From positions 186,001 to 250,000 of the forward strand of contig JBBIJF010000001.1 in the NCBI GenBank assembly GCA_037446115.1: a DNA stretch of 64,000 bases, in the 5' to 3' direction. This DNA is from JANWXD01 sp037446115 (GTDB taxonomy: Bacteria; Acidobacteriota; Terriglobia; Bryobacterales; Bryobacteraceae). Positions 41,137-49,469 of this stretch are shown piece by piece. The stretch's first letter is position 1, and the number at the start of each line of letters is the position of its first letter. A model generated the notes under the pieces. That model searched no databases. It was not told the DNA's origin and worked only from the letters and a program-made list of their open reading frames with translations. The position numbers were made by a program, and so were the translations under genes.

Positions 41137-42053
41137 CCCGCCGCCTCCTGCCTGCGGATCAGCGCAAGGAAGACGTCCTCGAGCGAAGGCTCGATCCGTG
41201 CGAAGTGGGCGCCCGGCACGATCTCCGCAAGCTTCTCGGGTGAGGTGACGCCCGGGTCCAGAAAGGCGTGCAGCACGGCTCCGGCGGGCTCGACGCCCAC
41301 GACCCCGGGCTGCCGGCGCAGCGCCTCGCGCACGGCCCGCAGGTCCGGAGCTTCGACCTCGTAACAAGGCTCGCGCACGAGCGCGAGCAGCTCCCGCGGA
41401 GCCCCGTATTCAATCAGCCGGCCGCGGTAGAGCAGCCCCACCCGGTCGCAGCGCTGCGCTTCATCCAGGTACGCGGTGGTGAGCAGGACCGTAATCCCCT
41501 CCGCCGCCAGCCGGCGCAGAATTTCCCAGAAATCCCGTCGCGAAACGGCATCCACGCCCGTCGTGGGCTCATCGAGCAGCAGGATTTCCGGCCGGTGCAG
41601 CAGCGTGCACATCAAAGCGAGTTTTTGTTTCATCCCTCCCGACAGCTGCCCGGCCCGCCGCTTCCGGAAAGGTTCCATGCGGGTCATGGCAAGCAGCCGG
41701 GCGGCGAGCGCCTCCCGGGCGGCGCGGGGCACACCGAACAGCTCGCCGTAGAACGCCATGTTCTCCTCCACCGTGAGATCCGGATACAGGCCGAAGCGCT
41801 GCGCCATGTAGCCGATGCGGTCTTTCAGAGCCGCCGCCTCGCGGAGGGTGTGCAACCCGGACAACCACGCCTCTCCCTCGCTCGGCTCCAGCAGGCCCGC
41901 AAGCAGGCGCAGCGTCGTCGTCTTTCCGGCCCCATCCGGTCCCACCAGCCCGAAAATCTCTCCCCGGCTCACGGCCAGTGTCAGCCCGTCCACCGCCGTC
42001 ATCGTGCCGAAACGGCGAACGAGACCCTGCGTCCGGATCACCGTGGTTTCCAC
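41133..42053 (-). CDS. ABC transporter ATPase (first NBD of the Ybh-like pump)
   Basis: 306 residues. Walker A is GPDGAGKTT (Asp in place of Asn), Q-loop YMAQRFGLYPDLTVEEN, signature LSGGMKQKLAL, Walker B ILLLDEPTTGVDAV and switch His replaced by TTAYLDEA, as in the YbhF/CcmA type. The C-terminal extension (about 220-306) resembles that of polysaccharide/drug exporter ATPases. It begins 4 bp after the HlyD-type gene and overlaps the second ATPase. Confidence 0.92.
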   Translation of the reverse strand: METTVIRTQGLVRRFGTMTAVDGLTLAVSRGEIFGLVGPDGAGKTTTLRLLAGLLEPSEGEAWLSGLHTLREAAALKDRIGYMAQRFGLYPDLTVEENMAFYGELFGVPRAAREALAARLLAMTRMEPFRKRRAGQLSGGMKQKLALMCTLLHRPEILLLDEPTTGVDAVSRRDFWEILRRLAAEGITVLLTTAYLDEAQRCDRVGLLYRGRLIEYGAPRELLALVREPCYEVEAPDLRAVREALRRQPGVVGVEPAGAVLHAFLDPGVTSPEKLAEIVPGAHFARIEPSLEDVFLALIRRQEAAG

Positions 42054-42057
42054 CCCC

Positions 42058-43224
42058 TCACTCCACCAGAATCTCGGCGTCGGCCGGCATGTTGGACTTC
42101 AGTTCGTGGCGCGGGTTGGCCAGGTCCACCTTGATGCGGTAGACGAGCTTGACGCGCTCCTCGGGAGTCTGGATCTCCTTGGGTGTGAACTCGGCTTCGG
42201 CTGCGATGAAGGAGACACGGCCCCAGTAAACCCTGCCCGGATAGGAATCCGTGGTCACGCGCACCCGCTGGCCGAGCTTGACGCGCCCCAGATCCCGTTC
42301 TCCGATGTAGCCGCGCAGCCACGGGCGTTCGATGTCGCCCACGGTCAACACCGTCGTGCCCGCCGCCACGGTCTCGCCCGGTTCGGCGGACTTCACCAGC
42401 ACAACACCGTCTACCGGGCAGACCGCCTCCGTGTCGCCTAATTGGGCCTCGATGACGGCCAGCTGCGCCTTGGCCCGCGCAATCTCGGCGCGGCGCAAGG
42501 CCACTTCCTGTTCCCGCCGGCGCAGCTCGATGCGCCCCGCTTCGGCCAGACGTACGGCGGCGCGCGCCTTGGCGGCCTGCGCGCGGGCCTGCTCGACGGC
42601 CTCCTTGCGGGGTCCTTCCTCGACCAACGACAGCCGCTGCTCGGCCTGCCGCAGAGCGGCTGCGGCACGCTCGAATGCGGTGCGGAACTGGTCATACTGC
42701 GCCGCCGAGATGTCGTCGTTGGCGAACAGCACCTGCGCGCGCTCCCAATCCTTGCGGGCACGTTCGTGTTCGGCGCGCGCCGCCTCGACAGCCGCTCGTG
42801 CTTCCTGAATCTCCTGCGGCCGCGATCCGGTCTCCAGTTCCCGCAGGCGCGCCTCGGCCTGCTCCAGTTCGGCGCGCCGGACAGCGATTTCTCCCTCCAC
42901 CGTCTCCCGTTGCAGCTCGATCGCCGTCAGCAGTTGCGCCAGGGCGGATTCCGCCGCCGCCACCGCCGCCCGTTCGCGCTCGCGCTGGCTCAACAACTGC
43001 TCCTGGTCGAGTCGCGCCACGACCATGCCTTTGCGCACCGCCTGGCCTTCGTCCACCAGGCGCTCCACCAGCCGCCCGGCGACCTTGAACGAGAGGTGAA
43101 CTTCAGTAAGCTCGATGTTGCCCGAGATCCGGATCGCGCCCGTGCGGGGCGGCTCCCGGCGGAGCCACACCATCAAGGCGGCCGCTGCGACCACAACCGG
43201 CACAAGCAAAAGGCGCCTTCTCAC
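42058..43224 (-). CDS. HlyD-family periplasmic adaptor (YbhG-like)
   Basis: 388 residues. One N-terminal membrane anchor (LLLVPVVVAAAALMVWL), then split biotinyl-lipoyl halves (IRISGNIELTEVHLSFKVAGRLVERLVDEG, and GVVLVKSAEPGETVAAGTTV) around a very long coiled-coil hairpin (about 75-230, Ala/Glu/Arg heptads). The beta-barrel domain is at about 290-385. It bridges the inner-membrane ABC permeases and the TolC-like channel. It overlaps the TolC gene by 4 bp. Confidence 0.92.
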   Translation of the reverse strand: MRRRLLLVPVVVAAAALMVWLRREPPRTGAIRISGNIELTEVHLSFKVAGRLVERLVDEGQAVRKGMVVARLDQEQLLSQRERERAAVAAAESALAQLLTAIELQRETVEGEIAVRRAELEQAEARLRELETGSRPQEIQEARAAVEAARAEHERARKDWERAQVLFANDDISAAQYDQFRTAFERAAAALRQAEQRLSLVEEGPRKEAVEQARAQAAKARAAVRLAEAGRIELRRREQEVALRRAEIARAKAQLAVIEAQLGDTEAVCPVDGVVLVKSAEPGETVAAGTTVLTVGDIERPWLRGYIGERDLGRVKLGQRVRVTTDSYPGRVYWGRVSFIAAEAEFTPKEIQTPEERVKLVYRIKVDLANPRHELKSNMPADAEILVE

Positions 43225-44561
43225 GGAAGCTTCTCCTCCTCGATGAACTGCCGGATCCGTCCGGCGGCGTATGCGAGGTCCAGGCGCGCCCGGTGATACA
43301 GGAACAAGGCGACCACAAGGTTATCGCGGGCGCGCGCCAGGCGCGTTTGCGCGTCCGCCACTTCGACGCTGCTGGTCACGCCCGCCCGGTAGCGGCGCTC
43401 GGCTTGCTCCATTTCCCGCCGCGTCTGCGCGAGCCCTTCCTCGGCCACCTGCACCTGCTCCCGGGCGGACGTGAGGGCGTCGGCCGCGAGGCGGATTTCC
43501 AGTTCGATCTGCCGGCGCAGATCCGCGGTACGGACGCGCTCCTGCTCGTACAGCGAGCGGCCTTCCTGCCGCCGCGCCTCCCGCAGCCCGCCGTCGAACA
43601 CCGGCAGGCGCAACGCCAGACCATAGACGCGCGTGGGAAGAGCATTGTGCAGGGAAGTGCCGAGCGATCCGTAATCGGCGAATGCCGTGAGCGACGGCCA
43701 CCGTTCCATCGCCGCGGCGCCGGCCGCAAGCCGGGCGCTCTCTTCCCGCAACTGCTGGGCCCGATAATCGGCCCGGGCCTCGAGCGCGGTCTGCAGCAAG
43801 ACCGCCGGATGCTCCTGCTCCTGCGGCGCAACTTCGAGCGAACCCGCCGGCGTCACGTCCGTGTCGAGCGGCAACCCGATCGCGCGAAGCAGCTCCAGGC
43901 GGGAACGCCGTGTTTCCATTTCCGCCGCCAGCAGTTGCTGGCGCTCGTGAGCCAGTTGCACCTCCGCACGCGTCACTTCGATTCCCGTGCCTGTCCCCGC
44001 CGCCCGCTGGTTCCGGGCCAAATCCAGCAGCTGCTCCGCCAGCCGGACGTTGGCCCGCGCCGCTTCCACGTGCGCCTCCGCCCGCAACAAAGCTACGTAG
44101 CGCACCGCCACCTCACGGGCCACGGCCTCACGCGCCGCTTCTTCTTCCGCCGCCGCAGCACGCGCGGTTTCCCGCCCGGCCTGATAACGCCGCCATGCCG
44201 CCAGATCCAACACCGGCTGGCGCACCGCCGCCCGCGCGTCAAAGGTGCTGAACGGCCCCACGAGTTCCGGCACCCGGAAACCCGGAATCGGCGCCTCGAT
44301 GCGGATTCCGAAAGCGGCGAGGTTGCGCGTCTGATTCTGCTGCGCGACTGTGCCCTCCAGGTTCGGCAGCAGCGCCGCGCGACTCTGCCGCGCCCGCGCG
44401 TTGGCCTGGCGCACGAGCTGGCGCGCCAGTCGCAATCGCGTATTCCCGTCGGGCGCAAGGGCAAGCTCAACCGCCTGTTTCAGGCTCAGGGAGACACCTC
44501 CGGACTGGGCCGCGGCACAGCTTGACAGCACCAGAAATCCCCACACGTTCCTGCTCAGCAT
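43221..44561 (-). CDS. TolC-family outer-membrane efflux protein
   Basis: 446 residues with a signal peptide (about 1-20). Two outer-membrane efflux repeats are visible: SLSLKQAVELALAPDGNTRLRLA at the start, and in each half long Ala/Arg/Glu helices, with the conserved ...RYRAGVTSSVEVADAQTRLARARDNLVVALF near the C-terminus. It would form the trimeric exit duct. It is the second gene of the operon, overlapping the TetR gene by 7 bp. Confidence 0.92.
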   Translation of the reverse strand: MLSRNVWGFLVLSSCAAAQSGGVSLSLKQAVELALAPDGNTRLRLARQLVRQANARARQSRAALLPNLEGTVAQQNQTRNLAAFGIRIEAPIPGFRVPELVGPFSTFDARAAVRQPVLDLAAWRRYQAGRETARAAAAEEEAAREAVAREVAVRYVALLRAEAHVEAARANVRLAEQLLDLARNQRAAGTGTGIEVTRAEVQLAHERQQLLAAEMETRRSRLELLRAIGLPLDTDVTPAGSLEVAPQEQEHPAVLLQTALEARADYRAQQLREESARLAAGAAAMERWPSLTAFADYGSLGTSLHNALPTRVYGLALRLPVFDGGLREARRQEGRSLYEQERVRTADLRRQIELEIRLAADALTSAREQVQVAEEGLAQTRREMEQAERRYRAGVTSSVEVADAQTRLARARDNLVVALFLYHRARLDLAYAAGRIRQFIEEEKLP

Positions 44562-45223
44562 TTCCGTGTTCCGGACCTCCGTTCCCGGCCGGCAACAGGG
44601 GCCTCCAGTCCGGCCGCCACGTACCGCACTAAACGTTCGGTCGTTCCGCTCACATCGGACGAATCACAGCGTCCCCCCGAGAGCATCTCCAGGTGGATGT
44701 TTCCCGCCAGCGTGTGCGCCAGCACTCCCACCGAAAAGTGCATGCGCCACCACAGTTCCGGCTCGGGCAGCTGCGGCAGGGCGCGCCGCAAGGCTGCCGC
44801 AAAGCGCCGCGCCACTTCGCGCATCTGGCCGACAATCACCCGGCGCACCTGCAGGTTCGGCTCGAAAAAGCTCCGGCCCATCAGGCGCGCGAAGGCCTCG
44901 CCCGTTTCCGGGTCGGAACGAAGCTCCAGCACAGGCTCGACAAAGGCCCGGATGATCTCCTCGATCGCCGGAGCCCGTTTCCTCGCCCGGGCCTGGCAGG
45001 CGGCAAGCCGGGCCAGCCGCTCCTGGTTCACCGGACCGATGCGCCGCGCCAGCACCTCGCGGATGAGCGCATCTTTGCTGCCGAAGTGGTAGTTGACCGC
45101 GGCGAGGTTGACGCGCGCCGCCGCGGTGATCTGCCGCAAGGAGGTCGCCTCGAACCCCTCGCGGGCGAACAGCCGCTCGGCGGCATCCAGGATCCGGCGG
45201 CGCGTCTCGCGGGCACGAGCCAT
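44555..45223 (-). CDS. TetR-family regulator (CecR/YbiH-like) of the export operon
   Basis: 222 residues. The N-terminal TetR helix-turn-helix is typical: RRRILDAAERLFAREGFEATSLRQIT and VNLAAVNYHFGSKDALI. The ligand domain starts RIGPVNQERLARL, as in the CecR-type (DUF1956-like) branch. It heads the operon it presumably represses. Two copies of CATACGAT(C/T)G, one covering its start codon, are candidate operators, so it should also repress itself. E. coli has the equivalent cecR-ybhGFSR order. Confidence 0.9.
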   Translation of the reverse strand: MARARETRRRILDAAERLFAREGFEATSLRQITAAARVNLAAVNYHFGSKDALIREVLARRIGPVNQERLARLAACQARARKRAPAIEEIIRAFVEPVLELRSDPETGEAFARLMGRSFFEPNLQVRRVIVGQMREVARRFAAALRRALPQLPEPELWWRMHFSVGVLAHTLAGNIHLEMLSGGRCDSSDVSGTTERLVRYVAAGLEAPVAGRERRSGTRKC

Positions 45224-45247
45224 ACGATCGTTTTAATCATACGATTG
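45221..45247 (-). promoter_or_regulatory. Candidate TetR-type operator
   Basis: CATACGATCG (45221-45230) and CATACGATTG (45238-45247) are direct repeats with 17-bp spacing. The first contains the palindrome ACGATCGT (45224-45231) and overlaps the regulator start codon; the second contains AATC-ATAC-GATT (45235-45246). The arrangement around the start suits autorepression. Confidence 0.45.
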
Positions 45248-45419
45248 AATGAAAACCGGCGTCAATACCGGCGCACCGGCCTCTTCCCGACGGCGGCTCG
45301 CCGCGGGCCGCATCTGCCGGCCGGAATTGCCCGGGAACCCGAAGCCCCTCCGGTGCTATACTCTCGACGTCGGGCCGCAGTGCGGCCCGGGCTGTTTCAA
45401 AACCGACGATCACCAGTGG
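45248..45419. other. Non-coding leader upstream of the B12 riboswitch
   Basis: Part of a 384-bp gene-free stretch between the TetR gene (start 45223) and the receptor gene (45608). It holds a TATACT -10-like hexamer at 45357-45362 without a clear -35, and a GC hairpin CGGGCCGCA-type with TGCGGCCCG (about 45371-45389) at the start of the transcript. Nothing coding was seen. Confidence 0.5.
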
Positions 45420-45580
45420 GCGAGGAATGTTCGGGAAGGCGGTGCAAATCCGCCACTGCCCCGCAACTGTGAGCGACACCTGGAAAGGGCCGGTGCAGTC
45501 ACTGCGCCAGCGGGAAGGCTGTGCCACCCCTACGGGAAAAGGCCCGTCGCAAGTCAGGAGACCGGTTCCTCGCTTCTTGC
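45415..45580 (+). ncRNA. Cobalamin riboswitch
   Basis: Closing stem P1 pairs GCGAGGAA (45420-45427) with TTCCTCGC (45566-45573). Core conserved elements are present in order: GGGAAGGCGGTGCAAATCC-type segment, GCCACTGCCCCGCAACTGT, a peripheral stem-loop, and the B12 box AAGTCAGGAGACC (45551-45563). Adenosyl- or methylcobalamin binding would lower expression of the uptake operon downstream. Outer ends are estimated. Confidence 0.95.
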
Positions 45581-45586
45581 GTGATG

Positions 45587-45603
45587 CGTTCCGAGGGAGA
45601 ACG
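45587..45603 (+). promoter_or_regulatory. Ribosome-site hairpin downstream of the riboswitch
   Basis: CGTTC (45587-45591) pairs with GAACG (45599-45603), holding the Shine-Dalgarno GAGGGAG in the 7-nt loop, 5 nt before the ATG. There is no T-run, so control is likely at translation initiation rather than termination. Confidence 0.5.
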
Positions 45604-45607
45604 TCTC

Positions 45608-47845
45608 ATGACAAAAACCTTTTGCGCCGCCGTGTTCTGCGGCCTGGCTCTCGCGCCGGCCGCATCGTTTGCTGAGATCACCGGGACCGTGCTGGATCCC
45701 TCCGGACGTCCCGTCCCCGCAGCCGAAGTCGCCTGCGGCTTCCTGCGCACGACCACCGCGCTCGACGGCCGCTTCCGTTTTTCCGGAGTCGGGCGTTGCC
45801 GGGCGACGGTCGTCGCATCGGGCTTCGAGACCCTGCGCACGGAACTCGTCGAGGGCGTGGAAGCTCGCCTCGAACTCCGAGTCGCCGGCCCCGTCGAGCG
45901 CGTCGTGGTCACGGCCACGCGCTCCGAAGCACCGGCCGAAGAGAGCGGCGCCGCAGCCACCGTCATCACGCGCGCCGATCTCGAGATCCGGCAGTTCCCC
46001 ATGCTGCTGGAGATGCTGCGATCCGTTCCCGGGCTCTTCGTGGTCCAAAACGGACGCCGCGGGGCTTTGACCACCGTGTTCACACGCGGCGCGCAGCGCA
46101 CCGGCACTCTGTTCCTGCTCGACGGCGTCCCGCTCAACGACCCCGGGGGAGAGTTCAACTTGGGCCACCTGACCTCCGGTGCGGTGGAGCGCGTGGAGGT
46201 CGTGCGCGGACCGGAAAGCGCCCTGTTCGGCACCGATGCCGCCGCCGGCGTCGTACAGTTGTTCACCCGTCGCGGAGACCCGGAAGCCACCCTGCCCCGC
46301 GGCACGCTCTCTTATGACCGGGGCAGTTTTCAGACCGATCGCTGGTCCGCCTCTCTGGCGGGTGGCTCCGGCGCCCGCTTCGACTATGCGCTCCACGCCG
46401 AGCAGTTCCATACCGCCGGCGAATTTCCTAACGACTACTACCGCAACACCACCGGAACCTTGAACGCCGGCCTGCGGCTGTCGCCCGGCACGCAAATCCG
46501 CGGCGTCTTCCGCGCTGTGGATTCCATCCTCGGCGTGCCCGGCCAAGTGGCCTTCGGCCTGTTCGACCACGACGCCCACCAGACCAATCGCGATTCCGCA
46601 CTCTCCCTGCGCCTCGACGACGCCCGCGGCAGCCGTTATTTTCAAACCGCGTCTTTCGCTTACCACCGCGTCCGCGACGTATTTACCGATGAGCGGCTCG
46701 ACGGGCCCTATGCACTCGCGGCCTTCGTCCGCGACGTCGAGGGGCCCCCGCGCCGCACGTATCTGGTCCGGTTGCTCGATCCCGCCCGGCTCCCGTCCGT
46801 AGCGCCGGCTGGAACGCGCCTCGTGCAAACGGAGGTCACCCTGTTTCCCTCGTCGGAGCCGTTCCTGAGCGCCACGTCGCGCAAGCGCGCCGGGTATCAG
46901 GGAACGCTCGCCCACGGTCCGGGCACCGCCGTTTTCGGCTACGAGTACGAGCGACAGCAGGGCGAAATTTCGAAGCGCGACGTCGCGCGAAACCGCCACG
47001 GCCTGTTCCTACACGAACAGCGGCCTCTCGGCCGCCGCCTGTTTCTGGCCGGGGGTCTGCGTTTCGAACACAGCAGCGCCTTCGGCGCCCGGCTGGCGCC
47101 CCGCGGAGCGGCGAGCCTGCTCGTCTCCGGCGGGCGCGGCGCCCTGTCCTCGGCCTGGCTGCGTTTCAGCGCCGGCCGCGGCATCACCGAACCCAGCCTC
47201 CTGCAAAATTTCGCTCGCGAAGCCTTCTTCACCGGAAATCCGGACCTGCGTCCGGAGAAAACCACAAGTTTCGAGGCAGGTGTTGTGACCGAGTGGTTTG
47301 CGCGGCGACTGCATGCCGAAGTCGCGGCCTTCCACAACTCGTTCAAAGACCTGATTGCGTTCGTCTCGCTTCCGCCGCCCCTCTGGGGAAGCTGGGCCAA
47401 CGTCGAGGCCAGCCGTGCGCGGGGCCTCGAGGTTGCCGCTACGGCGCGATTGCCCGGCCAACTCGCGCTCCGCGGCACGTACACGCGCCTGTGGACGCGT
47501 ATCCTTCGCTCCGGCGCTCCGGCCAGTCCGTTCACCGGAGTGGGCCAGGAACTCGGCAGGCGTCCCGGCAATTCCGGTTCGCTTTCCCTCAGCCTGACAC
47601 CCCGGCGGTGGCTGTTCCAGGCCGGCGCCGTGCTTGCGGGCGAACGCCAAGACTCCGATTTCTGGCTCGGCGTCAACCGCAATCCGGGCTACCAGCTGGT
47701 CTACGCTGCCGGCGCAGTGCAACTCAACCGCCACGTCACGCCGTTCATCCAGGCCGACAACGTGCTGAACGCACGCTACCAGGAGGCTCTCGGCTTCAGC
47801 AGTCTGGGCCGGAGCCTCCGCGGAGGATTGCGTCTGTCATGGTAG
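45608..47845 (+). CDS. BtuB-like TonB-dependent cobalamin receptor
   Basis: 745 residues from the ATG at 45608; the frame is open further back but only through the riboswitch. Signal peptide MTKTFCAAVFCGLALAPAASFA. Residues about 22-95 are a short carboxypeptidase-regulatory Ig fold (ITGTVLDPSGRPVPAAEV). The plug starts ERVVVTATRSEAPAEESGAA and has LLEMLRSVPGLFVVQNG, TLFLLDGVPLNDPGGEF and VERVEVVRGPESALFG. A 22-strand-type barrel follows. Riboswitch control and the btuFDC genes downstream make cobalamin the likely cargo. The extra N-terminal domain is not found in E. coli BtuB. Confidence 0.93.
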   Translation: MTKTFCAAVFCGLALAPAASFAEITGTVLDPSGRPVPAAEVACGFLRTTTALDGRFRFSGVGRCRATVVASGFETLRTELVEGVEARLELRVAGPVERVVVTATRSEAPAEESGAAATVITRADLEIRQFPMLLEMLRSVPGLFVVQNGRRGALTTVFTRGAQRTGTLFLLDGVPLNDPGGEFNLGHLTSGAVERVEVVRGPESALFGTDAAAGVVQLFTRRGDPEATLPRGTLSYDRGSFQTDRWSASLAGGSGARFDYALHAEQFHTAGEFPNDYYRNTTGTLNAGLRLSPGTQIRGVFRAVDSILGVPGQVAFGLFDHDAHQTNRDSALSLRLDDARGSRYFQTASFAYHRVRDVFTDERLDGPYALAAFVRDVEGPPRRTYLVRLLDPARLPSVAPAGTRLVQTEVTLFPSSEPFLSATSRKRAGYQGTLAHGPGTAVFGYEYERQQGEISKRDVARNRHGLFLHEQRPLGRRLFLAGGLRFEHSSAFGARLAPRGAASLLVSGGRGALSSAWLRFSAGRGITEPSLLQNFAREAFFTGNPDLRPEKTTSFEAGVVTEWFARRLHAEVAAFHNSFKDLIAFVSLPPPLWGSWANVEASRARGLEVAATARLPGQLALRGTYTRLWTRILRSGAPASPFTGVGQELGRRPGNSGSLSLSLTPRRWLFQAGAVLAGERQDSDFWLGVNRNPGYQLVYAAGAVQLNRHVTPFIQADNVLNARYQEALGFSSLGRSLRGGLRLSW

Positions 47846-48702
47846 GCAAATGGTGTCGCGCGGCGGCGTGTCTTTCGGCCCTGGCAGCGTACGCCCCGGC
47901 CGCGCCGCCGCAGCGCATCGTTTCCACCGCGCCGAGCATTACCGAAACGCTCTTCGCCCTCGGCTTGGGCGACCGCGTCGTGGCCGTAACCACCTTCTGC
48001 CGCTACCCGCCGGAAGCCGCCGCGAAGCCCAAGATCGGGGATTATCTCCGCCCCAGCGTCGAAGCCATCCTTGCGCTGCGCCCCGATCTCGTGCTGGTGG
48101 AAAAGAGCATGATCCGCAGGTCGCTCGATTTGCCCGCGTTCCGCGGCAATGTGGTTGAGGTTGACGACGCCGATCTGGAAGGGGTTCTGGGTTCGATCCG
48201 CCGCATCGGGGACGTCTGTGGTGTGCCCGGTCGCGCGCAGCAGCTGATTCACCAGATCCGCTGGGAACTCGACGAGGTCCGCCGCCGCACCGCATCCCTG
48301 CCCCGGCCCCGTGTGCTGCTCGTTGTGGGGCGCACGCCCGGACGCATCGAGGACCTGATCGCTGCGGGAAGGAGCTCGTACCTCCATGAGCTGCTGGAGA
48401 TCGCCGGAGGCGCCAACATCGTCGCCGACGCTTCCGCCGCCTACGTGAAGGTCTCGCTTGAAGAAGTCCTCGCCCGCAACCCCGAAATCATCGTGGACTT
48501 CGGCGATATGTCGCAGGCCGCTCGCTCGCCCGACCGGGGCCGCGCCGTTGCGCGCCTCTGGAGCCGCTACCCGAATCTGGCGGCTGTCAAGACAGGACGC
48601 GTCTATAGCGTTGCCGCCGATCCTTTCGTCGTCCCCGGCCCGCGCGTGGCTCAGGCCGCGCGCCGCCTGGCCGCTTTGCTCCATCCGGAGGCCGGATTTT
48701 GA
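47839..48702 (+). CDS. btuF: BtuF-like cobalamin-binding periplasmic protein
   Basis: 287 residues from an ATG 7 bp inside the receptor gene; the frame is open upstream only as an off-frame reading of that gene. Signal peptide about 1-22. Helical-backbone binding protein fold with QRIVSTAPSITETLFALGLGDRVVAVTTFCRYP, VEAILALRPDLVLVE and, in lobe 2, GRSSYLHELLEIAGGANI. It delivers cobalamin from BtuB to the BtuCD transporter. Length and motifs suit the family. Confidence 0.92.
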   Translation: MVGKWCRAAACLSALAAYAPAAPPQRIVSTAPSITETLFALGLGDRVVAVTTFCRYPPEAAAKPKIGDYLRPSVEAILALRPDLVLVEKSMIRRSLDLPAFRGNVVEVDDADLEGVLGSIRRIGDVCGVPGRAQQLIHQIRWELDEVRRRTASLPRPRVLLVVGRTPGRIEDLIAAGRSSYLHELLEIAGGANIVADASAAYVKVSLEEVLARNPEIIVDFGDMSQAARSPDRGRAVARLWSRYPNLAAVKTGRVYSVAADPFVVPGPRVAQAARRLAALLHPEAGF

Positions 48703-49469
48703 GCGAGCTCTATCGGCTGCGGGAGGCCGGCATGCGCTACAACGGCGTGGAAGTGCTCGCCGGCGTCACCGTCGCCTTCGGGACGGGCGAACTGGTGGCC
48801 GTCGCCGGTCCGAACGGTGCGGGAAAGTCCACGCTGCTCGGAATCATGGCCGGGGTCCGGCTACACTACTCCGGAAGTTGCCAGTTTCGCGGCACCGAGG
48901 TCCGCGACTGGAAGCGCCGCGCCTTCGCCCGCGAGGTCTCCTTTGTGCCGCAGACGGTGAAATTGGATTTCCCGTTTACCGCCGAAGAAGTCGTGCTCAT
49001 GGGACGGACTCCTCACGGCGCCGGCCTGTTCGATGCGCCCGACGATCGGGCGGCCGTCGAGCGCGCCATGACGCTGACCGACACGCTCAAGTTTCGCGGT
49101 CGCGATGTCCGCTCGCTGTCCGGAGGCGAGCGCCAGCGCGTGATTTTGGCATCGGTGTTGGCTCAGGAACCCCGCGTGCTCCTGCTTGACGAACCCGCCA
49201 CGTTTCTCGACCTCGAACATCAGGTGGCCATCTACCGGCTGCTGCGCCGCCTGGCGGGCGAAGGGCTGCTCGTGGTCGCCGCCACGCACGACCTGAATCT
49301 CGCTGCAGCCTATGCGGACCGTGTCCTCCTGCTGTTTCGTGGCCGGCTGGTGGCAGATGCCGCCCCTGCCGAGGTGCTGACCCCGGATGCGATCCGGAAA
49401 GTTTTCGGCGTCGCCGCCGAAGTCAGACAGACGGCGGCCGGACGGCCCTGGATCCTCTATGGCGACTAG
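48699..49469 (+). CDS. btuD: BtuD-like ABC ATPase
   Basis: 256 residues from a TTG that overlaps the btuF stop (TTGA). Walker A GPNGAGKST at 37-45, Q-loop FVPQTVKLDFPFTAEEVVLMGRTPH (FecE/BtuD type), signature LSGGERQRVILA and Walker B VLLLDEPATFLDLEHQ, then the switch His in ATHDLN. It powers the BtuC channel. Overlaps btuC by 11 bp. Confidence 0.93.
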   Translation: MSELYRLREAGMRYNGVEVLAGVTVAFGTGELVAVAGPNGAGKSTLLGIMAGVRLHYSGSCQFRGTEVRDWKRRAFAREVSFVPQTVKLDFPFTAEEVVLMGRTPHGAGLFDAPDDRAAVERAMTLTDTLKFRGRDVRSLSGGERQRVILASVLAQEPRVLLLDEPATFLDLEHQVAIYRLLRRLAGEGLLVVAATHDLNLAAAYADRVLLLFRGRLVADAAPAEVLTPDAIRKVFGVAAEVRQTAAGRPWILYGD

